Shown here: positions 23,293 to 32,517 of the stretch, piece after piece | Layout: the number at the start of each line of letters is the position of its first letter | Numbering within the stretch: position 1 is the stretch's first letter | From: Methylacidiphilales bacterium | GTDB lineage: Bacteria > Verrucomicrobiota > Verrucomicrobiia > Methylacidiphilales > UBA1321 | Direction of reading: 5' to 3' | Length of the DNA stretch: 33,683 nucleotides | Assembly: GCA_021272165.1 (NCBI GenBank) | Contig: JAJSLK010000034.1 | Location: 1-33,683 of the forward strand | The notes under the pieces: generated by a model | Told to the model about the DNA's origin: nothing | Databases searched by the model: none | What the model saw: the letters and a program-made list of their open reading frames with translations, nothing else | Translations under genes and position numbers: made by a program

Positions 23293-25281
23293 ATGTCCGT
23301 GGAGTACATCCTGAAGAAAACCGCCGCGCCCGCCGGCGCGAAGATCGATTACCGCGCCCAGCTCAACGACGAGCAATACGAGGCGGTCACGGCCCGCCCC
23401 GGCCCGCTCCTGGTCATTGCCGGCGCCGGCAGCGGCAAGACCCGCACGCTTACCTATCGCGTCGCCTATCTCATCGAAAACGGCGTCGAGCCGGAGAACA
23501 TCCTGCTGCTCACCTTCACGAACAAGGCCTCGCGCGAAATGCTCGACCGCGTCGGCAATCTCCTCCCGCACGATATCTCCCGCATCTGGGGCGGCACGTT
23601 CCACTCCGTGGCCAACCGCCTCCTGCGCCGCCACGCCAATGAGCTCGGTTTCGGCGCCGATTTCACCATCCTTGACCGCGATGACGCCGCCGATCTTGCC
23701 GTCGCCGCGCTCAAATCACTCGGGCTTGATCCCAAGGACAAGGAACTCCCCAAAGGCGCGGTCCTGCTCGACATCTTCGGCCTCGCGGCTAGCACGGAAC
23801 GATCGATCGCTCATATCGTGCAGGAGCATTACCCCTATTTCAGCGCCATCACCGACAAGCTCGAAGCGATCTCGCGCCTCTTCCGCGATCGCAAAAAAGC
23901 CGACAACGTGATGGATTACGATGACCTTCTCGTCTACGCGCTCAAGCTCCTCCGCGACCGGGAGGAAATCCGCAAATTCTACCAGGAGCAATTCCAGCAC
24001 GTCCTCGTCGACGAGTACCAGGACACGAACAAGATCCAGTCGGACTTCATTGACGTCATCGCCGCTTATCATCACCAGGTCATGGCCGTCGGTGACGACG
24101 CACAGAGCATCTACTCGTGGCGCGGGGCCAATTTCGAAAACGTCCTCACCTTTCCGCAGCGCTTCCCCGGCGCGCGCGAAATCCGCATCGAGACCAATTA
24201 CCGCAGCACGCCCGAAATCCTCACCCTGGCCAACTACGCCATCGCCGCAAACACCCGCCAGTATCCGAAGAACCTTCACGCCGTCCGGCCCGCCGAAAAA
24301 TATTCCAAACCCGCGCTCATCTGTCTTCAGGACGCCAACCAGCAGGCCCAGTTCATCTGCCAGCGCATCGAGGAAATTCAGGAAGAGGGTGTCGACCTCA
24401 ACGAAATCGCCATCCTCTACCGCGCCCACTTCCACTCCATGGAATTGCAGATGGAAATGACACGCCGCCAGATGCCCTTCGAACTGCTCAGCGGGCTCCG
24501 TTTCTTCGAGCAGGCCCATGTCAAGGACGTCGCCTCCTTCCTCAAGTTTGCCCAGAACCCGAAGGACGAGCTCGCCTTCAAGCGCATCGCTTCGCTCATG
24601 CCCGCGGTCGGCGAAAAAACCGCCGACAAGCTCTGGCAGAAGCTGGCCCAGGGGGCCGACTTCGCCTCGCTCGAGCCGCCGGCCAAGGCCGCCGTGCCCT
24701 GGAAGCAATGGGTCGAGACGCAGGCCCAGATCTCCGCGCCCGATCTTCGCGGCCGTGCCTCGGAACAGATCCAGGTCGTCATCGACGCGATCTACGAGGA
24801 CTACATGAAGACCAAGTTTCCGAACTTCCAGTCGCGGCTGGAGGACTTGGGCCAGCTCCGCGCTTTTGCCCAGAATTTCGAGAAGACCGAGGAATTTCTC
24901 GCCCAGCTCGCGCTGATGACCAACGTCGACGGCGGCCCACGTCAGGACGGTCCCTTCGCCGGACAGCCCTGCGTCCGCCTCAGTACGATCCATCAGGCCA
25001 AAGGCCTCGAATGGAAGGTCGTCTTCGTCATCATGCTTTGCGACGGCCTCTTTCCCGCCAAGCGCTCGGTTGAGACGCTGGATGGCGAAGAGGAGGAGCG
25101 TCGCCTGTTCTACGTCGCCGTTACCCGGGCCTGCGACGAGCTTTACCTCACCTATCCGCTCACCCGCGCCTCGGCGTCATTCGAGGACCGCTGGCAGGAG
25201 CCATCCCGTTTCGTCACCGGCTTTCCGCGCGGTCTGGTCAACGAGTGGAAGATCAAGCCCGCCACGCCGAGCTGGGACTGA
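23293..25281 (+). CDS. UvrD/Rep/PcrA-type superfamily 1A DNA helicase
   Basis: 662 residues from ATG 23293. SF1A motifs in order: Q-motif 'LNDEQYEAV' (24-32), Walker A 'GAGSGKT' (44-50), Ia 'LLTFTNKASREM', II 'LVDEYQDTN' (DEYQD 240-244), III 'VGDDAQSIYSWRGA' (267-279), IV 'IETNYRSTPEIL', V 'STIHQAKGLEWKVVFV' and VI 'RRLFYVAVTRACDELYL'. It is a 3'-5' ATP-dependent DNA helicase for repair or replication restart. The length is short for PcrA/UvrD (~720) because the C-terminal tail after motif VI is reduced. Convergent with the acyltransferase gene, one base apart. Confidence 0.94.
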   Translation: MSVEYILKKTAAPAGAKIDYRAQLNDEQYEAVTARPGPLLVIAGAGSGKTRTLTYRVAYLIENGVEPENILLLTFTNKASREMLDRVGNLLPHDISRIWGGTFHSVANRLLRRHANELGFGADFTILDRDDAADLAVAALKSLGLDPKDKELPKGAVLLDIFGLAASTERSIAHIVQEHYPYFSAITDKLEAISRLFRDRKKADNVMDYDDLLVYALKLLRDREEIRKFYQEQFQHVLVDEYQDTNKIQSDFIDVIAAYHHQVMAVGDDAQSIYSWRGANFENVLTFPQRFPGAREIRIETNYRSTPEILTLANYAIAANTRQYPKNLHAVRPAEKYSKPALICLQDANQQAQFICQRIEEIQEEGVDLNEIAILYRAHFHSMELQMEMTRRQMPFELLSGLRFFEQAHVKDVASFLKFAQNPKDELAFKRIASLMPAVGEKTADKLWQKLAQGADFASLEPPAKAAVPWKQWVETQAQISAPDLRGRASEQIQVVIDAIYEDYMKTKFPNFQSRLEDLGQLRAFAQNFEKTEEFLAQLALMTNVDGGPRQDGPFAGQPCVRLSTIHQAKGLEWKVVFVIMLCDGLFPAKRSVETLDGEEEERRLFYVAVTRACDELYLTYPLTRASASFEDRWQEPSRFVTGFPRGLVNEWKIKPATPSWD

Positions 25282-25282
25282 C

Positions 25283-26497
25283 CTAGGCGAACGTCGTCTG
25301 GCTTGACGTGACGGGCACAGGTTCCAAGGCCGGTCGGCGCTTGGGCGAAAGCGATTTCTTCCACGCCAGGAACGGCTGCTCCAGGTAATGCCAGGAGAGC
25401 GAAGAAATCGCCAATGTCAGCGTAAAGAGGATCATCAGCCGCACCAGATTGCCATGGGCCTCGCTGTAGCCATAGGGCTCAAGCAGCGGCGAAACCACGA
25501 CGATGACGAAAACGTGGTAGACATACACGCCGTAGCTGATTTTCCCGAGGTAAACCAGCGGGCTCCAACTCAGGATGTTGGCGTAGCGGCCCTTGATGCC
25601 GATGAGCGATGCGGTCAGCACCCAGGCCAGGAAAATTGCATCGACCGATTCGGTCAGCGCCAGCCACAGATTGCCCTCCGGCAGCGTCATCAGGGCCCGG
25701 CCCAGGAAGAAGCAGGCAAAGGCGATGAGCGGCATGGCGATGAGCATTGTTTGCGATTGCCACAGTTTCTGCAGCACCTTCGCCTGCATCAGGTAGGCGA
25801 TCAATCCGCCCACCGCGAATGAGTCGAGACAGCCGAAGAGCGTCACCCAGCGCAACAGCGTGGCCGGGGTCAGCATGATGCACACGATGCGGAAGCCGAG
25901 ACCGAACAAAATGAACGAAATCATCAGCGGCAGGAACCAGCGCCGCGGCAGCGCCAGCACCACCAGGGGCCAGAGCATATAAAATTGTTCCTGCACCGCC
26001 AGCGACCAAAAATGCGAAATCGAATCGGGCCAGTAACCGAGATAGGCGATATAATTGTTTGCCTGGAACGTCGCCAGCCAGAGGAAATTGGTCCGCACTT
26101 CCGCGATCCCCAGCGCCGCGCCGGCAAACAGCGCAAAATAAAAGGGAGGGCCGATCCGCAGCAGCCGCGCCAGATAGTAGCGGCCCAATGGGCGGTGGCT
26201 TGATTCCCTGCTTTCCGCCATCTCGGCCTTCACCCGCCAGAGGGAGAGAGTAATAAAATAGCCAGTCAGGACAAAAAAGAACCGGACGCTCAGTGGCCCG
26301 CACCGAAGCATTGCGGGCAGGGCCAGGCCGAAATGCTCGGCCAGGATGCCGAGGATCGCCAGCGCGCGCAGCCCGTCGAGCTGCGGCTGATAGACCGATT
26401 TCCCCCGGGGATCGATCTGGACGGTTCCCTTTTTGGGCGTTGGGACGGAAACGGCCTCGGGCATTGCCGATGCGGTTAGGGTGGAAGAGGGGGCCAT
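25283..26497 (-). CDS. Acyltransferase family 3 membrane protein (OafA/YrhL-like)
   Basis: 404 residues from ATG 26497 (frame extends to a TTG at 26524). A soluble N-terminus of ~40 residues precedes ten or so transmembrane helices. Diagnostic motifs are 'YQPQLDGLRALAILGILAEHFG' (with the catalytic-type His), 'RFFFVLTGYFI', 'YYLARLLRIGPPFY' and 'HFWSLAVQEQFYMLWPL' (the WSL-EQFY motif). 'YGVYVYH' precedes the last helices. These enzymes O-acylate lipopolysaccharide, exopolysaccharide or antibiotics; the acceptor is unknown. No polysaccharide operon is adjacent. Confidence 0.92.
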   Translation of the reverse strand: MAPSSTLTASAMPEAVSVPTPKKGTVQIDPRGKSVYQPQLDGLRALAILGILAEHFGLALPAMLRCGPLSVRFFFVLTGYFITLSLWRVKAEMAESRESSHRPLGRYYLARLLRIGPPFYFALFAGAALGIAEVRTNFLWLATFQANNYIAYLGYWPDSISHFWSLAVQEQFYMLWPLVVLALPRRWFLPLMISFILFGLGFRIVCIMLTPATLLRWVTLFGCLDSFAVGGLIAYLMQAKVLQKLWQSQTMLIAMPLIAFACFFLGRALMTLPEGNLWLALTESVDAIFLAWVLTASLIGIKGRYANILSWSPLVYLGKISYGVYVYHVFVIVVVSPLLEPYGYSEAHGNLVRLMILFTLTLAISSLSWHYLEQPFLAWKKSLSPKRRPALEPVPVTSSQTTFA

Positions 26498-26606
26498 GGG
26501 TTCGTTTTTCACACGAATCAGCAAATGCCGTTCCGATCTTTGACGTGAGACCCCGCAAAAGGTTTCATTTCTTGTGAAAAAATCGGCTTATGACTCGGAA
26601 GGGGTT

Positions 26607-27620
26607 CTAGCTGAGACGGAGCAAAACCTTACCTAAATGTTGGCCCAACTCAAGATGTCGAAATGCCGCGGGGCTTTCCTCGAAGGGAAAGACCCGGTCG
26701 ATCACCGGTTCAAGCCCGTGCTGCGTTATCATTCGGTTCATGTCTTCAAACATGACTCGAGAGCCGACATAAATTCCGTTGACCGTAATCATCTTGTGCA
26801 GGATCGGCCCGATCTGGATGTCCCCGGCCACGCCTGAAAGAACGCCGATCAGGCTGACCCGTCCCGCATGACAGGTGGCCTTCAGCGTCTTCGCCAGCGT
26901 GCCGATGCCGCCCACCTCCAGCGTCAGATTGACGCCGTGTCCTCCGGTCATTTCCAGCACCCGCTTTTCCCAGTCGGGTTCAGTCCGGTAATTGATCGTG
27001 TGGTCCACGCCCATCGCCCGGGCCCGTTCCAGCTTCGCGTCGCTGCTTGAAATCAGGATCACTTTCGCCCCGGCCAGCTTGGCGAATTGGAGCCCAAAGA
27101 GCGAAACGCCACCCGTACCCTGCAACAGGACCGTCTGACCCGGTTTCAGGCTGCCTGCGACGAAAAGGCCGTGCCACGCGGTGAGCGCCGCGCATGGCAA
27201 GGTTGCCGCCTGTTCGAAGCTAAGATGTTCGGGAACCGGCAGCAGCGCCTCAGACGGAAGCACCGCCAGTTCCCGCAACAGGCCATCGACGTCCCCACCC
27301 AAGGCCGTGGCCGTCTTCGCCGCAGTCATTTCGCCTTCGATCCAGTCCGGGAAAAAGGGCGAAACGACCCGGTCGCCCGGTTTCCACGCGGTGACGCCGT
27401 CGCCCGCCGCGACAACTTCCCCTGCGCCGTCGGAGACCGGCACGCGGGGCAGTTTCATTCGCGGATTGTATTTGCCCTGAACGATGAGCAGATCGCGGTA
27501 ATTGAGCGAAACGGCCCGGATGAGCACCAGCACTTGGCCGGGGCCGGGGAGGGGATTGGGCCGCTTGGCCGGCAGAAGATGATCGAGCCCGAATGAATCG
27601 CGAATTTCAAAAAGGCGCAT
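26607..27620 (-). CDS. NAD(P)-dependent MDR oxidoreductase, quinone-reductase-like
   Basis: 337 residues, medium-chain dehydrogenase fold. GroES-like domain: 'VLIRAVSLNYRDLLIVQGKY', 'VPVSDGAGEVVAAGDGVTAWKPGDRV'. Rossmann domain: 'VLLQGTGGVSLFGLQFAKLAGAKVILISSSDAKLERARAMGVDHTINYR'. It lacks the CxxCxxC structural-zinc loop and the catalytic Cys of true alcohol dehydrogenases, so it belongs to the zinc-free quinone oxidoreductase branch. Substrate unknown. It lies 42 bases downstream of the GH65 gene in the same direction. Confidence 0.9.
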   Translation of the reverse strand: MRLFEIRDSFGLDHLLPAKRPNPLPGPGQVLVLIRAVSLNYRDLLIVQGKYNPRMKLPRVPVSDGAGEVVAAGDGVTAWKPGDRVVSPFFPDWIEGEMTAAKTATALGGDVDGLLRELAVLPSEALLPVPEHLSFEQAATLPCAALTAWHGLFVAGSLKPGQTVLLQGTGGVSLFGLQFAKLAGAKVILISSSDAKLERARAMGVDHTINYRTEPDWEKRVLEMTGGHGVNLTLEVGGIGTLAKTLKATCHAGRVSLIGVLSGVAGDIQIGPILHKMITVNGIYVGSRVMFEDMNRMITQHGLEPVIDRVFPFEESPAAFRHLELGQHLGKVLLRLS

Positions 27621-27662
27621 GGACGGTTTCTCGTTGGTCGGAACAAGAATCGTGATGAAAAC

Positions 27663-29645
27663 CTAAAGGCAGCCCAATCGCGGCACCCTCTTGAGGTCGT
27701 CCAGCCCGTTTACGTTAAACCAGCCATAAGTAAGCGCCGAAATGAGCCCGCCGCAAGCGGTCAGCATCAGGCTGTTGTTGTTGTCGATGCACTCATAAGG
27801 CGTCTCGAAGGTCCCGCGCACGTAGCGCCGGTAGCGGGCGATCAGATCGTGCAGAATCTCCTCCCGTTTTCCGAAGCCATGACGGAACCGGATGCAGGCG
27901 TCGATCTGTTCGGTCATGAGCGGCCCCCAGATGACCCGCTCGCGATAATAATCGAGATTGGCCTTCACGATCCGGTCCGGGAAATCAGCCGACAGGGGCC
28001 AGAAAATAAGGATGACGTCGGCCTGCTTGATGTTGTGTCCGGAATAACCGGCATATTCGGGAATGACGCCGTCCGGCCTCGGCGCCTGGAGCACCAGGCC
28101 ATCTGCCACCTCCGACCAGAGCGCCGGCGCAGCTTGTCCCACGATTTTCGCCGCTGTAATCGCCGCCTGCAACGAGGTGCGGAAGGCAAAATTGGTCAGA
28201 ATGCTGTCATCACACGTGCCGGGATTGTCTGGATTTTCTGTCACCGACTCGTCCGGCGGCACCACGCCGCGCAAATGCCACGTGCCATCGGAATCGCGCT
28301 CCGCCCGCGAGCAGGTTGCATCGGCGATGGCGGAAAGGATCGGGTAAACCTCCTTCAGCCACGCCACATCCTCGCCCCGGCGACTCGACTCCCATGCGGC
28401 CAGGGCGATCCAGGCGTTGCGATGGATTTCGGGTTGATAATGCACGGGAGCAAGTTCATTCCCTTCTTCATCGCAAATCAGGCCATACCAGGCTCCCTTC
28501 AATCCGACCGATTCCGCATACCGGCGCGCACCGGACAGAATGCTCAGGCGGGCCTTCACCGCCTGCCGGGCCAGCTCGGGCCAATAGGCGTTCAGGGCCC
28601 GGAAATGCCAGAGATCGGTGTCCCATAGCAATTGGCCTTTCCAGCCATTGTAGGAAAGCCCCAGGGGAGCAGTCGGATGCGCGGAGCCATCGTAGCTCGC
28701 CAGCAGGTAATAGATTTGCGCGAGCACAAAACGGCGGTCGCGCGACTCGAGTGGCAGCGTGGTCACGTCCGGCGCCTGGGCCCAGATCGCGCGCCATATC
28801 CGGTCATTCTCCGCCCGTAGCGATCCATCCTTCAGACCTGTTTCCAGCGCGGCGAGATCCCGGGGAATTTCATCTTCCGACCAGCTTTCGGTGCCGCCAC
28901 GCGCGGCATAAAAGACGCGCAGCTTCAGGCTCGATCCCCGCGTGACCACGCGCACGAATGCCGCCTGATTACCAAGGAAAGGAAATGCTTCCGCCTCGCC
29001 TTCCACCTGCCAGCGCAGGCCGAGGCCCAGCTTCCGGTGGCGGCGCTGCGTGGAAGCGGTGCCCAGGATCGAAACGTTCTCGAAGCGATAGGATTGCTCC
29101 AGCTCCTTCGCCAGGTGCTGTCCCATCAAGCCAAAAGTGATTTCAGTCGGCTGCTTGAGCTGCTCAAGCTCCAGTTCCCAGAATGCGCCATGAGGATGGC
29201 TGCGAGGAATCAGCAGCCGGATTTTGATGTCCACCATGTCCCAGCCGCAGCGCCAAACGCCGTCGACGCCCGCCTCGCCGGTGCGGAGATCGAGCCAGGT
29301 TGTCAAAGGCTTCGTCGAGCTCGTCGTCAAATTCTGAGGTTGGAACCGGTGCGCTTCCACCCGCAAATCGATGTTCGCCCAAGAGGGCAGGCAATACTGG
29401 AATTCATCTCGGGCGAAGGCAGCGTAGGTCTCGAGGGGATAGGTGTGATCGAAGGGCGGCGTGCCATTGAGGGAATCGCCCGCCATCGCCGCGGTCAAAG
29501 GAGGCGCCTGAAGATCGGTGCCCAGGATCAATGCGCCCAGCCGCAGTCCGAGCCGCCCATTAGCCACATAGGACGGAGCGCATCCATGGTTGGGCAATTC
29601 CGTACGAAGAATCCAGGCATTATCGTCATTCCAGTTCAAAGGCAT
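27663..29645 (-). CDS. Glycoside hydrolase family 65-like protein
   Basis: 660 residues. An N-terminal beta-sandwich domain (~1-270) starts with 'GCAPSYVANGRLGLRL', the GH65 opening. The (alpha/alpha)6 barrel has 'GWKGQLLWDTDLWHFRAL' (matches GH65 'WD.E....P'), 'RRGEDVAWLKEVYPILSAIADAT', 'VVPPDESVTENPDNPGTCDDSILTNFA' with the probable general-acid Glu, and 'HNIKQADVILIFWPL' (the KQADV motif). It resembles eukaryotic protein-glucosylgalactosylhydroxylysine glucosidase and GH65 phosphorylases. Whether it hydrolyses or phosphorolyses, and which glucoside it uses, cannot be read here. No signal peptide, so cytoplasmic. Confidence 0.85.
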   Translation of the reverse strand: MPLNWNDDNAWILRTELPNHGCAPSYVANGRLGLRLGALILGTDLQAPPLTAAMAGDSLNGTPPFDHTYPLETYAAFARDEFQYCLPSWANIDLRVEAHRFQPQNLTTSSTKPLTTWLDLRTGEAGVDGVWRCGWDMVDIKIRLLIPRSHPHGAFWELELEQLKQPTEITFGLMGQHLAKELEQSYRFENVSILGTASTQRRHRKLGLGLRWQVEGEAEAFPFLGNQAAFVRVVTRGSSLKLRVFYAARGGTESWSEDEIPRDLAALETGLKDGSLRAENDRIWRAIWAQAPDVTTLPLESRDRRFVLAQIYYLLASYDGSAHPTAPLGLSYNGWKGQLLWDTDLWHFRALNAYWPELARQAVKARLSILSGARRYAESVGLKGAWYGLICDEEGNELAPVHYQPEIHRNAWIALAAWESSRRGEDVAWLKEVYPILSAIADATCSRAERDSDGTWHLRGVVPPDESVTENPDNPGTCDDSILTNFAFRTSLQAAITAAKIVGQAAPALWSEVADGLVLQAPRPDGVIPEYAGYSGHNIKQADVILIFWPLSADFPDRIVKANLDYYRERVIWGPLMTEQIDACIRFRHGFGKREEILHDLIARYRRYVRGTFETPYECIDNNNSLMLTACGGLISALTYGWFNVNGLDDLKRVPRLGCL

Positions 29646-29781
29646 AAGAGTAAAGCTTCTCAGGATAATCTATAAGCTGCGCCATGTGGGGAGTTCTTCT
29701 TTGGCGGACGTCAGGGGCGATCCGGAATTTCAGCCGGAACCGACGTCGACAGTCTTGGCTTGACGACGTAGTCTCCTTCCC

Positions 29782-30294
29782 GTGCTCACCGACGGGTTCC
29801 TCTACAACCATTCACTTTCTCTTTTCCACGAATTTGACCGCCGCAAGCCAAAGCTCTACCCTCTCGATGTGTCCCCAAAAACCCGCCGCACCGTTACCCT
29901 CAGCACCGAAGTAGTCGAAGCGGCGAAGCAGCGGGGCCTGAGTATCGGCGACTACGTCCTCCAGCTTCATCACAACCAACGCTCCGCCCGCGTCGCTTAC
30001 GTCGCCAGCATCTTTCGGGGCTTCGCCCTGCTCGAAATGGCCCGCGTGCCGGTCGATCCCGCCTACTTCGACCTCGTCGACGGCTGCATGAGCGAGGCCG
30101 AAAGCCGCGAATTCCGCATCCTCGCCTCCAGCGGCGAAGATAATGCGCTGGTTCGCGCCGCCGCCCGCCTGCTTGGCGCCGACACCCGCACCACCGCCGT
30201 GCAGGCCCTGCTCCTCGCCGCCTCGCGCTCCCAGGTTTTGCACGAAGGCTTCATCGAAGCGGCCCGCCTGCTCGAAGCCACCTATTATCGTTGA
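29782..30294 (+). CDS. Hypothetical protein in gcvT-gcvH operon
   Basis: 170 residues from GTG 29782. Not recognised. The N-terminus has 'HEFDRRKPKLYPLDV', then 'RRTVTLSTEVVEAAKQRGLSIGDYVLQLH' with a ribbon-helix-helix-like rhythm (a strand then two helices). The rest is helical and rich in Ala/Arg ('ALVRAAARLLGADTRTTAVQALLLAASRSQVLHEGFIEAARLLEATYYR'). Codon composition matches the gcv genes. It ends 9 bases before gcvT, so it is likely cotranscribed. It could be a regulator, but this rests only on the RHH-like pattern. Confidence 0.68.
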   Translation: MLTDGFLYNHSLSLFHEFDRRKPKLYPLDVSPKTRRTVTLSTEVVEAAKQRGLSIGDYVLQLHHNQRSARVAYVASIFRGFALLEMARVPVDPAYFDLVDGCMSEAESREFRILASSGEDNALVRAAARLLGADTRTTAVQALLLAASRSQVLHEGFIEAARLLEATYYR

Positions 30295-30303
30295 TTCGCT
30301 TTC

Positions 30304-31416
30304 ATGAATACCCCTTCCGTCCCTCTGAAAAAAACCGCTCTCTTCGACGCCCATCAGAAACTCGGCGCCCGCCTCGTCGATTTCGGCGGCTGGAACATGC
30401 CCGTGCAATATTCCGGCATCGTCGATGAACACAAGGCCGTTCGCGAGGCCGCCGGTGTCTTCGACATCTCCCACATGGGCGAATTCTTTGTCAGCGGCGA
30501 CAAGGCCCTTGCCTTTCTCAACGGCCTTCTCACCAACAACGTCGCCAAGCTCGGCGAGAGCCAGGGCCAGTACACGTTGATGCTGAACGAAGCAGGTGGA
30601 GTGATCGATGACCTCATCATTTATCGTCAGGCTGGAAGTGACTATTTCCTCGTCGTTAACGCCGCCAAAATTGACGAAGACCGTACCTGGATCGAAAAGC
30701 ATCTCCTACCCGGCGTCCATTTCGCCGACAAAAGTTTCTCCTACAGCGCCGTCGCCTTGCAGGGACCGAAAGCCATCGCCATCGCCCGCGCCCTTTTCGG
30801 ACCCGGCTGGCCCGAGCCGAAACGGAACCAGATCACCAGCTACTCCTGGAACTGCCAGGAAATCCTCACCGCCCGCACCGGCTACACCGGCGAGGACGGC
30901 ATCGAGATTTTCTTTAAGAACGAAATCGCCGAAAATTTCTTCTTCGCGCTGCTGGAAGCCGGCAAGCCCTTCGGCCTCAAACCCTGTGGCCTGGGCGCTC
31001 GCGACACCCTCCGGCTTGAAGCCTGCCTCCCTCTCAACGGCAACGACCTCTCCGACAAGCGGACGCCTCTCGAAGCCTGTCTCGGCATTTTCGTCGCGCT
31101 CGATCGCCCCGACGAGTTCATTGGCAAAAAGGTGCTTCTTCAGCAAAAGGCTTCGGGCCTGAAAGAGAAGCTCATCGCCTTTCGCCTGAAGGAAAAAGGG
31201 CCGCCGCCCCGTCCCCATTACCCGCTCCTGCGTGATGGTGTTCCCGTCGGCGAGGTCACCAGCGGCGCGCCCTCGCCCACACTCGGCGGCGGTATCGGCC
31301 TGGCCTACGTCCGCGCCGACAGCGCCGAACCCGGCACGCTCCTCGAGCTCGAAATCCGCGGCTCGCGCCTGCCGGTTGAGGTCGTGAAAAAGCCCTTTTA
31401 TAAACGGCCAAGCTGA
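30304..31416 (+). CDS. gcvT: Glycine cleavage system T protein (aminomethyltransferase)
   Basis: 370 residues. It transfers the methylene group from aminomethyl-lipoyl GcvH to tetrahydrofolate, releasing ammonia. Motifs: 'LVDFGGWNMPVQYSGIVDEHKAVREAAGVFDISHMGEFFVSG' (24-65), 'YTLMLNEAGGVIDDLIIYR' with the folate-contacting Asp, 'TARTGYTGEDGIEIFF' and 'GLGARDTLRLEACLPL'. The catalytic Asp lies in the GGVIDDL segment. Followed by gcvH 17 bases later; gcvP is not in the window. No glycine riboswitch motif is visible upstream. Confidence 0.96.
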   Translation: MNTPSVPLKKTALFDAHQKLGARLVDFGGWNMPVQYSGIVDEHKAVREAAGVFDISHMGEFFVSGDKALAFLNGLLTNNVAKLGESQGQYTLMLNEAGGVIDDLIIYRQAGSDYFLVVNAAKIDEDRTWIEKHLLPGVHFADKSFSYSAVALQGPKAIAIARALFGPGWPEPKRNQITSYSWNCQEILTARTGYTGEDGIEIFFKNEIAENFFFALLEAGKPFGLKPCGLGARDTLRLEACLPLNGNDLSDKRTPLEACLGIFVALDRPDEFIGKKVLLQQKASGLKEKLIAFRLKEKGPPPRPHYPLLRDGVPVGEVTSGAPSPTLGGGIGLAYVRADSAEPGTLLELEIRGSRLPVEVVKKPFYKRPS

Positions 31417-31433
31417 GCCAGCATTCGGGCGCC

Positions 31434-31817
31434 ATGAGCAATATTCCCGATCAGCTTCGCTACGCCACCTCCCATGAATGGATCAAGGTGGAGGACTCCA
31501 TCGGCACCGTCGGCATCACCGACCACGCCCAGCAGGAACTCAGCGACGTCGTCTACGTCGATCTCCCCAAGGTTGGCGCGCAAGTCACCGCCGGTTCTGC
31601 TGTTGCCGTCATCGAATCGGTCAAGGCCGCCTCGGACATCTATTCCCCCGCCAGCGGCGAGGTGATCGAAGTCAACCCGGATCTCCCTGCCAAGCCCGAG
31701 CTCGTCAACAAGGACCCCTATGGCGCGGCCTGGCTTTACCGTCTCAAACTCTCCCAGCCCGCCGAACTCGATGCCCTCAAGGACGCCGCCGCCTACCGTG
31801 CCGCCGTCGGCGAATAA
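31434..31817 (+). CDS. gcvH: Glycine cleavage system H protein
   Basis: 127 residues, the lipoyl carrier that shuttles the aminomethyl group between GcvP and GcvT. It shows 'SHEWIKVEDSIGTVGITDHAQQELSDVVYVDLPKVGAQV' (13-51) and the lipoylation site 'IESVKAASD' (Lys64). The C-terminal 'NKDPYGAAWLYRLKL' is standard. The ~17-base gap from gcvT indicates an operon. Convergent with the 5-formyl-THF cyclo-ligase gene, six bases apart, which joins the same folate one-carbon metabolism. Confidence 0.97.
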   Translation: MSNIPDQLRYATSHEWIKVEDSIGTVGITDHAQQELSDVVYVDLPKVGAQVTAGSAVAVIESVKAASDIYSPASGEVIEVNPDLPAKPELVNKDPYGAAWLYRLKLSQPAELDALKDAAAYRAAVGE

Positions 31818-31823
31818 ATCATT

Positions 31824-32441
31824 TCACGACGACGGCGGAAACGGGGTCACGCCGCTTTCGGTGATGACCTCCGGCAAGGGATGGTCATGCGACTCGCGCG
31901 GGACGGACGGCACCCGCTGGCATTCGAACATCAGGCCGATCTTCGGCAAGCCCGCGCGAACGTTGGCGAGAAAGCAGTCGTAGAACCCGCCGCCGCGGCC
32001 CAGCCGGAAACCGTCCCGATCAAACGCCAGTCCCGGCACGAAAACGCAATCGAGTTCGCCCGCCGTCACGCGCGGCGCGCGCAGCGGATCGGGCTCGCGC
32101 AGGCCGAACGGCCCCGTCATCACCAGCTCGTCCCAGTTGGCCACCTCATGCCAGTTGAGCTGCGGTTTGTTTCCATGCCGGATCATCACCGGCAGCGCCA
32201 CCCGCTTGTGCTGTGCCCACGCCTCTTCGATCAGCGGCGCAATGTCGGGTTCCGAGGGCAATGGTGCGAAGAATCCCACGCACCGGCTCGCGGCGAAAGA
32301 GGGTGCATGCGCCGCCAGCTCGCAGAGCAAAAGCGATTTTTCCGCCCGCTGGGCTGCATCGATTTCCCGCAGCCGCACCCGCATGATGCGCCGCAGCTCC
32401 TCCTTGGCCATGGCCGTTTCGGACGAAAAATCGCGTTTCAT
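31824..32441 (-). CDS. 5-formyltetrahydrofolate cyclo-ligase
   Basis: 205 residues from ATG 32441; ATG 32411 ('MAKEELRRIMRVRLREI', the family's usual opening) is an equally good start, while the TTG at 32483 is unlikely. The enzyme converts 5-formyl-THF to 5,10-methenyl-THF using ATP. It has 'FAPLPSEPDIAPLIEEAW', 'ELDCVFVPGLAFDRDGFRLGRGGGFYDCFLA' (the ATP-binding GRGGGFYD loop) and 'KIGLMFECQRVPSVPRESHDHPL'. 5-formyl-THF inhibits folate enzymes, so its clearance suits placement next to gcvTH. Confidence 0.94.
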   Translation of the reverse strand: MKRDFSSETAMAKEELRRIMRVRLREIDAAQRAEKSLLLCELAAHAPSFAASRCVGFFAPLPSEPDIAPLIEEAWAQHKRVALPVMIRHGNKPQLNWHEVANWDELVMTGPFGLREPDPLRAPRVTAGELDCVFVPGLAFDRDGFRLGRGGGFYDCFLANVRAGLPKIGLMFECQRVPSVPRESHDHPLPEVITESGVTPFPPSS

Positions 32442-32517
32442 TGTCGTGCTCTTCGCGGCAGAATGCACATTCGGTTGCGTCAAGGCGAGCTTGGGGCAAT
32501 TTTGAAGGGGTTGCTCA

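Noticed and set aside
23716..24993. 425-residue minus-strand frame opposite the helicase gene
   Set aside because: All SF1A motifs lie on the plus strand; the minus frame has Val/Asp/Leu-rich shadow composition and no recognisable domain.
29646..29781. Glycine riboswitch upstream of the gcv operon
   Set aside because: The tandem aptamer core motifs are not seen; only a simple two-tier hairpin is present.
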